Shown here: in pieces, positions 9,114 through 16,655 of the stretch
Position numbering within the stretch: position 1 is the stretch's first letter
Layout of the letters: the number at the start of each line of letters is the position of its first letter
Origin: Deltaproteobacteria bacterium
GTDB lineage: Bacteria > Myxococcota_A > UBA9160 > UBA4427
Assembly (NCBI GenBank): GCA_016713665.1
Contig: JADJOR010000002.1
Location: 930,001 to 994,000, forward strand
Direction: 5' to 3'
Length of the DNA: 64,000 bases
The notes under the pieces: generated by a model
Told to the model about the DNA's origin: nothing
Seen by the model: only the letters and a program-made list of their open reading frames with translations
The model's database searches: none
Translations under genes and position numbers: made by a program

Positions 9114-9563
9114 TCAGTCGTCGTGATTGACGGTCAGGACCGGGCAGGGCGCCGTGCGCACGACGCGATCGGCCACGCTGCCGAGGGCGAGGTGCTTGAT
9201 CCCGGTCAGGCCGCGAGTGCCCATCACGATCAGATCGACCTTGCGGGCCTTCGCCTCGTCGATGATGGCGGTCGCCGGATGGCGATCGATCGCGATGCCG
9301 ATCGCCGAGACGCCCTTCGCGGCGACCTCGCCCGCGACCTTCTCGACGCGCAGACGCGCCTCCTTGGCGAGCTGCTCGAAGAACCCGTCCGGCAGCACGT
9401 AGCCCCCGCCCGTCAGCGGCGAGGCGACCGGGATGTCCACACGATAGGCGTGGAGGATGATCAGCTGCGCCTGGAAATGGCGCGCGTAGTCCGCCGCCAT
9501 GTCGACCGCGCGTGCTGCGCTCGGGGAGAAATCGGTCGCAACGAGGATGTTCGAGATCTTCAT
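9114..9563 (-). CDS. Universal stress protein, single Usp domain
   Basis: A 149-residue UspA-family protein. It starts MKISNILVATDFSPSAARAVD, the canonical first strand and loop, and has the ATP-binding GTRGLTG plus GSVADRVVR near 127-145. Such proteins bind ATP and accumulate in growth arrest, oxidative stress or low oxygen. It lies 96 bases downstream of the c-type cytochrome gene on the same strand and so probably shares the sigma-54 promoter at 11038-11054. It is convergent with the PEP-CTERM gene. Confidence 0.93.
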   Translation of the reverse strand: MKISNILVATDFSPSAARAVDMAADYARHFQAQLIILHAYRVDIPVASPLTGGGYVLPDGFFEQLAKEARLRVEKVAGEVAAKGVSAIGIAIDRHPATAIIDEAKARKVDLIVMGTRGLTGIKHLALGSVADRVVRTAPCPVLTVNHDD

Positions 9564-9616
9564 GATCGGCTCTCCTTGGGCTCCACGGCCTCGGTTTCCC
9601 TGGCCCTGGATCCCCT

Positions 9617-9644
9617 GACGCGGCGGTTCGCCCGCCGCAACGTC
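9617..9644 (-). other. Intercistronic stem-loop between cytochrome and usp genes
   Basis: GCGGCGG at 9620-9626 pairs with CCGCCGC at 9632-9638 around a five-base loop, with extra flanking pairs. There is no T-run. It sits in the gap between two genes of one putative operon, so it may stabilise or attenuate the mRNA rather than end it. Confidence 0.4.
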
Positions 9645-9659
9645 GCCCGATAAGGGGCG

Positions 9660-10901
9660 CTACTTCGCCTGGATGAGCTCGCGCAGCTCGCGCAGATTCG
9701 TCACCACGTCCGCCGGCAGCTCGTTGCCCGAGGCCCCGCCGTACCCGAGGAACTGGGTCTCCTCGAGCCGTGCATAGGCCTTCTTCGCGTACGACCCCTT
9801 AGGATCCGCGCGGATCGCGGATTCGAGATGGCGCTCGGAGAGATTGACCCAGAAGCCATCGAGGCTCCGCGCTTCGACGACCCCGAGCCAATAGTAGGCC
9901 TGGGACGTGTCGCTTCGCTCCTTCGCCGTCGGGTTGCGGGTCACCGTCTCCCGGCGCGCGCGGTCCTCTTCGAGCCAGCGGACGAGCAGGCTGGCCGCCG
10001 CGAGGTCCTGGATCAGGCCGTCGCGTCCGAACGGGCCCTGGGCGACCTGGCCCGCTTCGATGGCGAGGGCGCTGCCCTTCTCGAGCGCCTTGGGCGCCCC
10101 GGGCTGGAAGCTCGCGGGGTCGAGCTTGTCGAGCGCGGCGCGCCAGCTCGCGATCCGCTCGCCCAGATAGACGGGCATGTCCTTGCGGGCCGCCAGCGTC
10201 GCAAGCGCCTTGCGGGCGCGGGGGACATCCGTCCGCACGCGCAGGACCACGTTCAGGTAGTCGACGAGCGCGCCGCCGGCGTCGAGCTCGGCGGGCGACA
10301 GCTTCGGATCGGCCATCAGGCCTTCCCAGGCCGACAGGGCCGCGTCGAACTTGCGAACCGTGACGTAGAGCCAGGCGCGCTCGCGGGGATCGAGGGACTG
10401 GACCTCGACCTGGTCGATCAGCTGGTCTGCGAACGGGAACGTGCGCGCCGAGGGCAGTCGGACGTGGCAGGACACGCAGGACTGGAGGCTGCCCGTCAGG
10501 AAGAAGCGCGCCTCCTCGAAGGCGCCGATCCGGTAGTTCTCGCCGACCTCGCGGAGGTCGCGTTCGAGATTCAGCGCGAGCTCGTTGAAGCCTGCCTCGC
10601 GCGAACGGCCGTGGACCTCGAGGGCGGTCGCCGCGTTCTCGAGACGGTCGAGGGCCGCACGGATCCTGGGCTGGGCATCGGGATCGGCCCAGGTCGCTTC
10701 GTCGAGGGAGAGCGGAATCAGGATCTTCATCTCCTCGAAGACCTGTCTCATGGTCGGACGGGGATCGTCCTGGATCGCCGTCGGCGCTTGCGCCGACGCG
10801 ACCCCGGAACCGGCGATCAGCCCAGCGAGCAGGGCCGTGATCGGAAGGCCCAGGGTCCAATGGAAGCGAGTCGTTCCGCGGAAGACGAGAGTCGAAGGCA
10901 A
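9660..10901 (-). CDS. Periplasmic c-type cytochrome, helical
   Basis: A 413-residue exported protein with one haem c attachment motif, CVSCH at 142-146 (SLQSCVSCHVRLP). A signal peptide is clear: TRFHWTLGLPITALLAGLIA followed by GVASAQA, with cleavage near residue 39. The region before the haem is strongly helical, resembling the cytochrome c' arrangement, but the long C-terminal part (200-413) looks like helical repeats and is not recognised. The TTG start at 10901 is chosen because GGGGGGA lies just upstream and it gives a proper signal peptide. A sigma-54 promoter match lies about 140 bases upstream. A role in low-oxygen electron transfer or redox signalling is inferred from neighbours. 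Confidence 0.7.
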   Translation of the reverse strand: MPSTLVFRGTTRFHWTLGLPITALLAGLIAGSGVASAQAPTAIQDDPRPTMRQVFEEMKILIPLSLDEATWADPDAQPRIRAALDRLENAATALEVHGRSREAGFNELALNLERDLREVGENYRIGAFEEARFFLTGSLQSCVSCHVRLPSARTFPFADQLIDQVEVQSLDPRERAWLYVTVRKFDAALSAWEGLMADPKLSPAELDAGGALVDYLNVVLRVRTDVPRARKALATLAARKDMPVYLGERIASWRAALDKLDPASFQPGAPKALEKGSALAIEAGQVAQGPFGRDGLIQDLAAASLLVRWLEEDRARRETVTRNPTAKERSDTSQAYYWLGVVEARSLDGFWVNLSERHLESAIRADPKGSYAKKAYARLEETQFLGYGGASGNELPADVVTNLRELRELIQAK

Positions 10902-11037
10902 CGGAGATCCCCCCTGATTAGTTCCGTGCGAGTACACCCTGCGAGCCGAGCCTGCGACCGGTGCTCGTGACCCGTCGAACAGCGGGGCGCGACGGATTGG
11001 CCCCCTGCAAGCGCGACGCGATCCCGGATCCCGAGGC

Positions 11038-11054
11038 TGCAACGGACGTGCCAC
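11038..11054 (-). promoter_or_regulatory. Sigma-54 promoter for cytochrome/usp operon
   Basis: Read leftwards the sequence is GTGGCACGTCCGTTGCA, matching the -24/-12 consensus (TGGCACG, four bases, TTGCA) at every conserved position except the first. Transcription would start near 11026, giving a leader of about 125 bases before the cytochrome TTG. It is back to back with the element at 11178-11194. A 7-1-7 palindrome (TGCGCCC G GGGCGCA) at 11086-11100 between the two could be an activator site. The whole 10902-11323 interval holds no gene. Confidence 0.75.
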
Positions 11055-11177
11055 TCTGCCTCGCCCCTGGCGCGATCTGGCCCGTTGCGCCCGGGGCGCA
11101 TTGTCCCACTCGGCGCATCGAAGCCTCGCGCTGCTCCGCTCTGGCCCCTCTGCGTGGCCGACAAACACTGCTCCCGG

Positions 11178-11194
11178 ATGGCACGACGCTTGCG
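11178..11194 (+). promoter_or_regulatory. Sigma-54 promoter for small membrane protein/usp operon
   Basis: ATGGCACGACGCTTGCG carries TGGCACG and TTGC separated by four bases, with GG and GC exactly ten bases apart. Transcription would start near 11205, about 120 bases before the ATG at 11324, and would read into the PGPGW and tandem Usp genes. Confidence 0.75.
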
Positions 11195-11323
11195 ACGGCT
11201 GCATTCGAGGATCGCACGAAATCGCGAAGGCACGCTAGCACGATGGCAGGGGCCTCGGACCGCGTGACTTCCCCCAGCCGGGCTCGCAGCGCGCTCGGCA
11301 GAACCATGGAAAGCGAGGACAGC

Positions 11324-11479
11324 ATGGCCGGTACAGTCATGAATCACGACGATCACGACGAGTGGGTGCCGCCGACGGGCGAGGAGCTCGCCAATCGTTT
11401 GTTCGGCATCGTCATGGCCGGCGTGGGTGCGGTGATCGTCCTGATGGCGCTGGTCGCCGGATGGGGATCGGTCGCGTGA
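11324..11479 (+). CDS. Small single-pass membrane protein, unknown
   Basis: A 51-residue protein starting MAGTVMNHDDHDEWVPPTGE, followed by one transmembrane helix (about 28-47, FGIVMAGVGAVIVLMALVAG). The N-terminal part is acidic and His/Asp-rich. GAGGAC lies at the right distance before the ATG; another in-frame ATG at 11306 lacks a ribosome-binding site. It is the first gene behind a strong sigma-54 promoter match. I do not recognise a family; size and topology recall small accessory subunits of respiratory enzymes, but that is only a resemblance. Confidence 0.6.
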   Translation: MAGTVMNHDDHDEWVPPTGEELANRLFGIVMAGVGAVIVLMALVAGWGSVA

Positions 11480-11578
11480 GCGTCGGGCGGCAGGCCGGCT
11501 GCGCCATGATCCCGCCGGTCCGCGCGCTTCCGGTACCCTCGGTCTTCGACGAGATCGCTCGTCGCGGGGGACCGCCGC

Positions 11579-11818
11579 TTGTCGATCATGGATCGGGTCC
11601 GGGTCCACGGCTTGCGTACTGCGCGAAGGATCGTCGTCGCCGTGATCGGTTCGACGATCCTGGCCGTCGGTCTGGCACTCCTCGTGCTGCCCGGACCCGC
11701 CTTTCTCGTCATTCCGATCGGTCTCGCCGTCCTGGCGCTCGAGTTCGAATGGGCCCGCCGGTGGCTTCGGCGCGCGCGGAACGCCTGGCCGGCGACCGAT
11801 CGGAAGAAGGGCGACTGA
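11579..11818 (+). CDS. PGPGW-family small membrane protein
   Basis: A 79-residue protein with two adjoining hydrophobic segments, VVAVIGSTILAVGLALLVL and PAFLVIPIGLAVLALEFEW, joined by LPGPAF. This matches the PGPGW transmembrane family (Pfam PF09656), whose function is unknown. A basic N-terminus and a basic C-terminal tail (RRWLRRARNAW) flank the membrane part. The TTG at 11579 has GGGGGAC seven bases upstream; an ATG at 11588 (MDRVRVHG) is an equally possible start. It lies between the small membrane protein and the tandem Usp gene. Confidence 0.75.
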   Translation: MSIMDRVRVHGLRTARRIVVAVIGSTILAVGLALLVLPGPAFLVIPIGLAVLALEFEWARRWLRRARNAWPATDRKKGD

Positions 11819-11858
11819 GCCCCCTCCCGATCGCGGCAACGCGATCGGCCTCGGGGGC
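11819..11858 (+). other. Strong stem-loop with GCAA tetraloop
   Basis: CCGATCGCG at 11827-11835 pairs perfectly with CGCGATCGG at 11840-11848 around a GCAA (GNRA) loop, and an outer GCCCCC/GGGGGC pair extends it. It starts directly after the PGPGW stop codon and precedes the tandem Usp gene. No T-run follows, so it could be an mRNA-stabilising element, an attenuator or a factor-assisted terminator. Confidence 0.5.
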
Positions 11859-11885
11859 AACCCTTCGCCTGCGGGGGGCGGGCGT

Positions 11886-12818
11886 ATGAGCGATGCGAGC
11901 ACGGTGCTCGTCCCCGTCGACTTCTCGCCCCACGCGCGTGCGGCGGTCGTTCGGGCCTGCGATCTCGCGCGGGCGTGTGACGCCCAGGTCCGATTGATCC
12001 ACGGCATCGACCACAAGCTCGAGACCGGCGGAGAGTCGGGGACCTCCGACGATCTGGCGGAGACGGACGCGCGAACGGCCATGGCCCCGAGTGGCTCGAG
12101 CCCCGACCTCGAGAGCTGGTGTGCGGACCTCGCCCTGCGCGGAGCGCTCATCTCGGCGATCGTCGAGCGGGAGGATCCCGCCGCGCTCATCGCGCGCCAC
12201 GCGCTCGCGAACGACGTGGTGTTGATCGTGATGGGGATGCACGGCTTCCACGACGTGGGGCGGCTCTTCTTCGGGAGCGTGGCCGACCGGGCCCTGCGCG
12301 CGGCCCGCGTGCCGATCATGCTCGTGAAGGAGAACGAGCGGGATGCTTCGGCGCGCATCCGCCGCATCCTGCTGGCGACGGATTTTTCGCCGGCGGCCGA
12401 GCAGGCGCTGCAGCTGGCGATCCACTGGGCGCGCCGCCTCGAGGCGGACGTCGAAGTCCTCCACGCCATCCCGGACCCCGACGAGGAGCGCCTCTACGAA
12501 CAACCGCGGGATTGTGCCAGCCGCTCGGCGCGCAACCGGGCGAACGCCCTCGAGGGCTTGCGATCGATCCTCACGCGGACCGCGGCGGCCGGGGTTCGGG
12601 CCGTCGCCGATCTGACCTACGGCGCGCCTTCGATCGAGATCGTGAAGTATGCGGCGCGTTCGCGAGCCGACCTCGTCGTGATGGGCCTGCGCGAGCGGAC
12701 GCAGGTCGGGATCGCGCGGTATGGGAGCGTGACCGAGCGCGTGATCCGACACGTGAAGTGCTCGGTCCTGGTCGCACCGGAAGAGCGCGCCGGAACGCTC
12801 CGGCCGACCCCCGTCTGA
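11886..12818 (+). CDS. Universal stress protein, tandem Usp domains
   Basis: A 310-residue protein with two Usp domains. Domain 1 runs from about residue 5 (STVLVPVDFSPHARAAVVRA) to 145, with VMGMHGF and GSVADRALR as the nucleotide-binding loop. Domain 2 runs from about 158 (RRILLATDFSPAAEQALQL) to 298, with VMGLRERTQVG and GSVTERVIRHV. Both keep the small-residue ATP-binding pattern. Tandem Usp proteins act as monomeric equivalents of the usual dimer and are often induced by hypoxia. It follows the hairpin at 11819-11858 and is convergent with the response regulator gene. Confidence 0.93.
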   Translation: MSDASTVLVPVDFSPHARAAVVRACDLARACDAQVRLIHGIDHKLETGGESGTSDDLAETDARTAMAPSGSSPDLESWCADLALRGALISAIVEREDPAALIARHALANDVVLIVMGMHGFHDVGRLFFGSVADRALRAARVPIMLVKENERDASARIRRILLATDFSPAAEQALQLAIHWARRLEADVEVLHAIPDPDEERLYEQPRDCASRSARNRANALEGLRSILTRTAAAGVRAVADLTYGAPSIEIVKYAARSRADLVVMGLRERTQVGIARYGSVTERVIRHVKCSVLVAPEERAGTLRPTPV

Positions 12819-12960
12819 TGCGTCTCGTCCGTGGGCCGCCGCGTCCCTGTCCCGGATCGGCCGTCGGTCCCGACGCGCAGCTCGACGCGAACGAACGCGG
12901 CCACCGCGTCGCGACCGGGTCGTCGACGGGGTGGCCGCGGATCGTCGTCTGCGGCGTCGC

Positions 12961-14367
12961 TCAGGCCACTGCCGCCTCTTCCTCGTTCTCGTCGTCCTCG
13001 TTGCGCTCCTCGCGGCGGTAGAGGGTGCGTCGATTCATGCCGAGAATGCGCGCGGCCTCCGACTTCCGTCCGCCGGCGGCTTCGAGGGCCGTCTCGACGT
13101 AGGCGTCCGTCAGCTCGCGCACCGTCATCCGCCGCTCGACGGCGAGTCGCAGCAGGAGCTCCTTGAGATCGGTCGTCTCGTTGCCGACGTCGCTCGGGAT
13201 CAGGATGTCCGAGGCCTGGATCTCGTTGCCGTCGGTCAGCGCCAGCGCGCGCTCGATGCAGTTCTCGAGCTCCCGCGCGTTGCCCGGCCAGCTGCCCTGC
13301 ATGAGCTTGCGGGTCGCAGCGTTGCTGAAGTGGATGCGCTCGTCGTCCGCGTGCTTGCGCAGGAAGGCCTCGGCGAGGACCGGGATGTCCTCGGCCCGCT
13401 CGCGCAGGGGCGGGATCCGGACGGGGATCACGTTGAGCCGGTAGTAGAGATCCTGGCGGAAGCGGCCCTCGGCGATCGCGCGATTCATGTCCTGATGGGT
13501 CGCGGCGATGATGCGGACGTCGACCTTGATGCTCTGGTTGCCGCCGACCGGACGGATCTCCTTGTCCTGGAGCACGCGCAGGAGCTTGCCCTGGAGACTG
13601 ATCGGCATGTCGCCGATCTCGTCGAGGAAGAGGGTGCCCCCGGCGGCGGCTTCGAAGAGGCCCTTCTTGTTGACGTGAGCGCCGGTGAAGGCGCCGCGGA
13701 CATGGCCGAAGAGCTCGCTCTCGAGCAGGCCTTCCGGCATCGCGGTGCAGTTGATCGGGACGAAGGGCTTGTCGGCGCGGGAGCCGCTGAAGTGGATCGT
13801 GCGGGCGACGACCTCCTTGCCCGTACCGCTCTCGCCGGTGATGAGCACGTGGCTGCGGCTCGCGCCGATCTTGCGGATCAGGGCGTAGATCTCGTTCATC
13901 GAAGGGCTCTTGCCCACGAGCTCGCCGAAGGCGCTGCTGCGCGCGACGGCGCGGCGCAGGACCCGATTCTCCTGCTCGAGGGCGCGCCGCTCGAAGGCGC
14001 GTTCGAGGGAGAGGAGCAGCTCGCCGGCGCGGAAGGGCTTGGTCACGAAGTCGAGGGCGCCTGCACGCATCGCGTCGACGGCGGACTGGATCGTGCCGAA
14101 CGCGGTCATGATGATGACCGGCGTATCGGGGCTGTGCTCCCGGACGGCGGCCAGCAGATCGAGGCCGTCGATGCCGGGCATCTGGAGGTCGGACAGGACG
14201 ACGTCCCACTCGCGCTCGCCGATGCGCTCGAGCGCCTCCTTGCCGGAGCTCGCACGGCCCACCTCGAAGCCGGCGTCGGTCAGCAGGTCCTCGGTCATGG
14301 CGAGAATCGAGGGATCGTCGTCGACGACGAGCACCCTCTTCGGTTCGGGCTTGCGCAGCGCGTTCAT
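12961..14367 (-). CDS. NtrC-type sigma-54-dependent response regulator
   Basis: A 468-residue activator with three parts: receiver domain (10-125; acidic pair around D16-D17, phospho-acceptor D60 in LSDLQMPG, K110), AAA+ domain (about 148-385; Walker A GESGTGKE at 178-185, sigma-54 contact loop GAFTGA at 225-230, Walker B LFLDEIGD at 247-253), and a C-terminal FIS-type helix-turn-helix (KSEAARILGMNRRTLYRR). It should hydrolyse ATP to open sigma-54 promoters once phosphorylated. It is divergent from the PAS kinase gene, its likely partner. A sigma-54 promoter match at 14436-14452 points towards it, suggesting autoregulation. The ATG at 14367 gives the normal receiver start. Confidence 0.95.
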   Translation of the reverse strand: MNALRKPEPKRVLVVDDDPSILAMTEDLLTDAGFEVGRASSGKEALERIGEREWDVVLSDLQMPGIDGLDLLAAVREHSPDTPVIIMTAFGTIQSAVDAMRAGALDFVTKPFRAGELLLSLERAFERRALEQENRVLRRAVARSSAFGELVGKSPSMNEIYALIRKIGASRSHVLITGESGTGKEVVARTIHFSGSRADKPFVPINCTAMPEGLLESELFGHVRGAFTGAHVNKKGLFEAAAGGTLFLDEIGDMPISLQGKLLRVLQDKEIRPVGGNQSIKVDVRIIAATHQDMNRAIAEGRFRQDLYYRLNVIPVRIPPLRERAEDIPVLAEAFLRKHADDERIHFSNAATRKLMQGSWPGNARELENCIERALALTDGNEIQASDILIPSDVGNETTDLKELLLRLAVERRMTVRELTDAYVETALEAAGGRKSEAARILGMNRRTLYRREERNEDDENEEEAAVA

Positions 14368-14435
14368 CGGCCGCTCTCTTTCTTTCACCGCGGGACCTCG
14401 AAGGGTCCCGGGCTCGTGGATGTACGCAGACCCCG

Positions 14436-14452
14436 TGCAGCGGGCGTGCCAA
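14436..14452 (-). promoter_or_regulatory. Sigma-54 promoter for the response regulator gene
   Basis: Read leftwards: TTGGCACGCCCGCTGCA. It matches the full -24 element YTGGCACG and TGCA at -12, with a single C for T. Transcription would begin near 14425, 58 bases before the regulator ATG. No comparable element was seen pointing towards the kinase. Confidence 0.7.
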
Positions 14453-14648
14453 CCCGTCGAGGCTGTCGAGGCGGCCTTCGGACAGGCCCGAGCCCGACCC
14501 GGCAGCTTCGAAGGTGGCATTTTGCCTCAGGATGAGATCCAATGACACAGGACCCGCCGGAGTGGGGCCTGGGCGGGGCCCGAGCCGGGGCGCGCTATTG
14601 GTCTGCCCCGACGGGTTCGGACGACGGGCTCGAGCCGGGGGGAGGCGC

Positions 14649-15815
14649 ATGGCGGCGCGAGGTCGGTCGAGCACGAAGGCCGGGGGGGGCGGGGCCCGCA
14701 GAGCGGGGGACGGCGCGGACGTCGTCCGCGACGAACGCGACCGCCTGCGCGCCATCGTCGACGCGGCCGTCGACGGCATCATCGCGATCGACGTCGATGG
14801 CACGATCCTCGAGCTCAATCCCGCCGCGGAGAAGATCTTCGGCTACCAGGCGGAGGAGCTGCTCGGGAAGAACGTGAAGGTGCTGATGCCGAAGCCCTTC
14901 CGCGACGAGCACGACGCCTACGTCGAGCGCTATTTGAAGACCGGCGAGCGGCGCATCATCGGCATCGGCCGCGAGGTCCACGGCCGGCGCAAGGACGGCT
15001 CGGTCTTTCCCCACTATCTCGCGGTGGCCGAGGCGACCGTCGGCGGCAAGCGTGTCTTCACCGGCATCATCCGGGACCTCGGCCGCCTGCGCGAGGCCGA
15101 AGAGCGCGCGCGTCAGGCCGAGCAGCTCGCGGCGCTCTCGACGATCACCGCCGGCATCGCCCACGACGTCGGCACGCCGATGACGACGATCCTCGGTTAT
15201 GCGGAGCTGCTCGAACGTTCGGCGCCCGACGACAAGAGCCGCGAGCGTGCCCACCACATCGTCGACCAGGTCCGGCGCGTGACGGACCTCCTGCAGACGC
15301 TGCTCAACATCGCGCGCCCGAGGCGGGCCGAGCCCGAGCCGATCGGTGTCGCCGACGTCCTCGACCACAGCGTCGACTTCTTTCGCGAGAAGCTGAAGGG
15401 GCGGGGCGTCGTCGTCGAGCGCAACTACCGCGCCCGTCCGATGGTCGTCGCCGACCGCGACCGGCTCGAGCAGGTCTTCCTGAATCTGATCGTGAACGCG
15501 GCGGATGCCATGCCGTCGGGCGGGACCCTCTCGGTCCGGCTCGAGGATCCCGACGGCGATCGCGTCGAGATCGCGATCGAGGACACCGGCGTCGGCATCG
15601 AGCCCCGGGACCTCGACCGCATCTTCGACGCGTTCTACACGACGAAGGAGCGGGGCAAGGGCACGGGTCTCGGACTGCTCGTGAGCCAGCGCATCGTCCG
15701 CGAGCACGGCGGAACCCTGCGCGTCCAGAGCGAGGTCGGACGCGGGACCTGCTTCACGATCACGCTGCCGAATTCGCAGGGCCGGTCGGATTCGGCGAAT
15801 CCGATCGGCTCCTAG
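14649..15815 (+). CDS. FixL-like PAS histidine kinase
   Basis: A 388-residue soluble kinase with no membrane segment. PAS domain about 27-145, then HisKA with phospho-acceptor H172 in GIAHDVGTPMTT, then HATPase with N box NLIVNAADAM, G1 DTGVGIEP and G2 GKGTGLGLLVSQ. The PAS matches the FixL haem domain closely: H88 in RDEHDAY falls where the proximal haem ligand (Bradyrhizobium His200) sits, and 20 residues later RIIGIGR gives R108, the oxygen-sensing Arg220 equivalent; L124 and V126 match the distal pocket. It is therefore probably a haem-based oxygen sensor. The ATG at 14649 follows GGAGG; longer frames upstream lack conserved sequence. Partner is likely the divergent NtrC-type regulator. 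Confidence 0.9.
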   Translation: MAARGRSSTKAGGGGARRAGDGADVVRDERDRLRAIVDAAVDGIIAIDVDGTILELNPAAEKIFGYQAEELLGKNVKVLMPKPFRDEHDAYVERYLKTGERRIIGIGREVHGRRKDGSVFPHYLAVAEATVGGKRVFTGIIRDLGRLREAEERARQAEQLAALSTITAGIAHDVGTPMTTILGYAELLERSAPDDKSRERAHHIVDQVRRVTDLLQTLLNIARPRRAEPEPIGVADVLDHSVDFFREKLKGRGVVVERNYRARPMVVADRDRLEQVFLNLIVNAADAMPSGGTLSVRLEDPDGDRVEIAIEDTGVGIEPRDLDRIFDAFYTTKERGKGTGLGLLVSQRIVREHGGTLRVQSEVGRGTCFTITLPNSQGRSDSANPIGS

Positions 15816-16393
15816 GCCCCGGCCTCCGAGAACGCAGCCTCGATCTTCGCGAGCACCGCAGCCTCGGCCTGCGTCGGGCCCCGACCGCGGAGGAAGGACT
15901 TCTCGAAGGCGCGCGCGATCCGGCTCGAGCGCTCGAGGATCTCGCTGCGCAGGCGCTCGCGCTCGGCGGGCTTCAGCGACTTGACCAGCAGCTTCACGTA
16001 GGCCGACCAGACCTCGATCAGCGACTCGTGGGGGCGCGCTTCGAGCCAGGTCGAGAGCAGCTTTCCGGCCTCGCTCTCCGGGTCGATCCCGTAGTGCTGT
16101 TCGGCCGCGACGATCGCGCGGCGCTCGTCGTCGTCGAGCTGGCGATCGGCCCAGGCGACCGCGACCAGCGGTGCCAGGACGAGGGCCGTCACGCTCTCGG
16201 CACGCACCCCGAGGCCGAGCAGCGGGGCCAGGACCGCGTCGTCCTTGACGCCGAGGACACGCGAGAGCGCCTCCTGCTGCTCGTTCTGGGCCTTCTTCGC
16301 CTTCAGCGACTCGATCAGCCGGGCGTTCTGCTCACGAAAGAAAGCCTCCTCGAGGGCCTTTTCGCGTTCGGTGAGGGGCTTCGAGAAACTCAT
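15812..16393 (-). CDS. TerB-like protein
   Basis: A 193-residue, mostly helical soluble protein. The middle (APLVAVAWADRQLDDDERRAIVAAEQHYGI) has the acidic loop and helix pattern of the TerB/TerB-like family, a metal-binding-type domain first linked to tellurite resistance and found in stress modules. The N-terminus (about 1-45) is charged and probably coiled coil. The ATG at 16393 is preceded by AGGAGG. Its stop overlaps the kinase stop by four bases, convergently. A sigma-54 promoter match at 16488-16504 points towards it. Function is unknown. Confidence 0.75.
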   Translation of the reverse strand: MSFSKPLTEREKALEEAFFREQNARLIESLKAKKAQNEQQEALSRVLGVKDDAVLAPLLGLGVRAESVTALVLAPLVAVAWADRQLDDDERRAIVAAEQHYGIDPESEAGKLLSTWLEARPHESLIEVWSAYVKLLVKSLKPAERERLRSEILERSSRIARAFEKSFLRGRGPTQAEAAVLAKIEAAFSEAGA

Positions 16394-16487
16394 GCATTCC
16401 TCCTGGTTTTCGGGCGATGTCCGGGCGCGATCTCGCAGGCGCACGCCGATCGCGCCGGTCTGCCGCGAGAGTAGCCGCTCCCCGCTT

Positions 16488-16504
16488 TGCAGGCGTCGTG
16501 CCGG
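16488..16504 (-). promoter_or_regulatory. Sigma-54 promoter candidate for TerB-like gene
   Basis: Read leftwards: CCGGCACGACGCCTGCA. GG and GC are ten bases apart, GGCACG and TGCA match, and T is replaced by C at two positions. Expected start near 16476, 83 bases before the ATG. It is back to back with the element at 16573-16589. A palindrome TCGACGG..CCGTCGA lies between them at about 16518-16535. Confidence 0.55.
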
Positions 16505-16572
16505 CTCGGGACGGCTGTGATTTCGACGGACGACCGTCGAGGGACCTGGACCGTGGGGCGTTCGGATCGGCC

Positions 16573-16589
16573 GGGGAACGTGTTTTGCA
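16573..16589 (+). promoter_or_regulatory. Sigma-54 promoter candidate for tandem usp gene
   Basis: GGGGAACGTGTTTTGCA has the invariant GG and GC ten bases apart, a perfect TTGCA at -12 and ACG in the -24 block, with A for C after the GG. Expected start near 16600, about 56 bases before the Usp ATG. Confidence 0.5.
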
Positions 16590-16655
16590 TCGGGCCTCCG
16601 GGAGTGTCAGTGTGGAGCGGGCCGGTCCGTCGGGACACGAGCCCGGGAGGCGCCG

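Noticed and set aside
12897..12938. GCGGCCACC/GGTGGCCGC inverted repeat between usp and regulator genes as a terminator
   Set aside because: Nine-base stem with a 24-base loop and no T-run; too weak to call.
14520..14535. TGGCATTTTGCC before the kinase as a sigma-54 promoter
   Set aside because: The GG and GC are only six bases apart; spacing must be ten.
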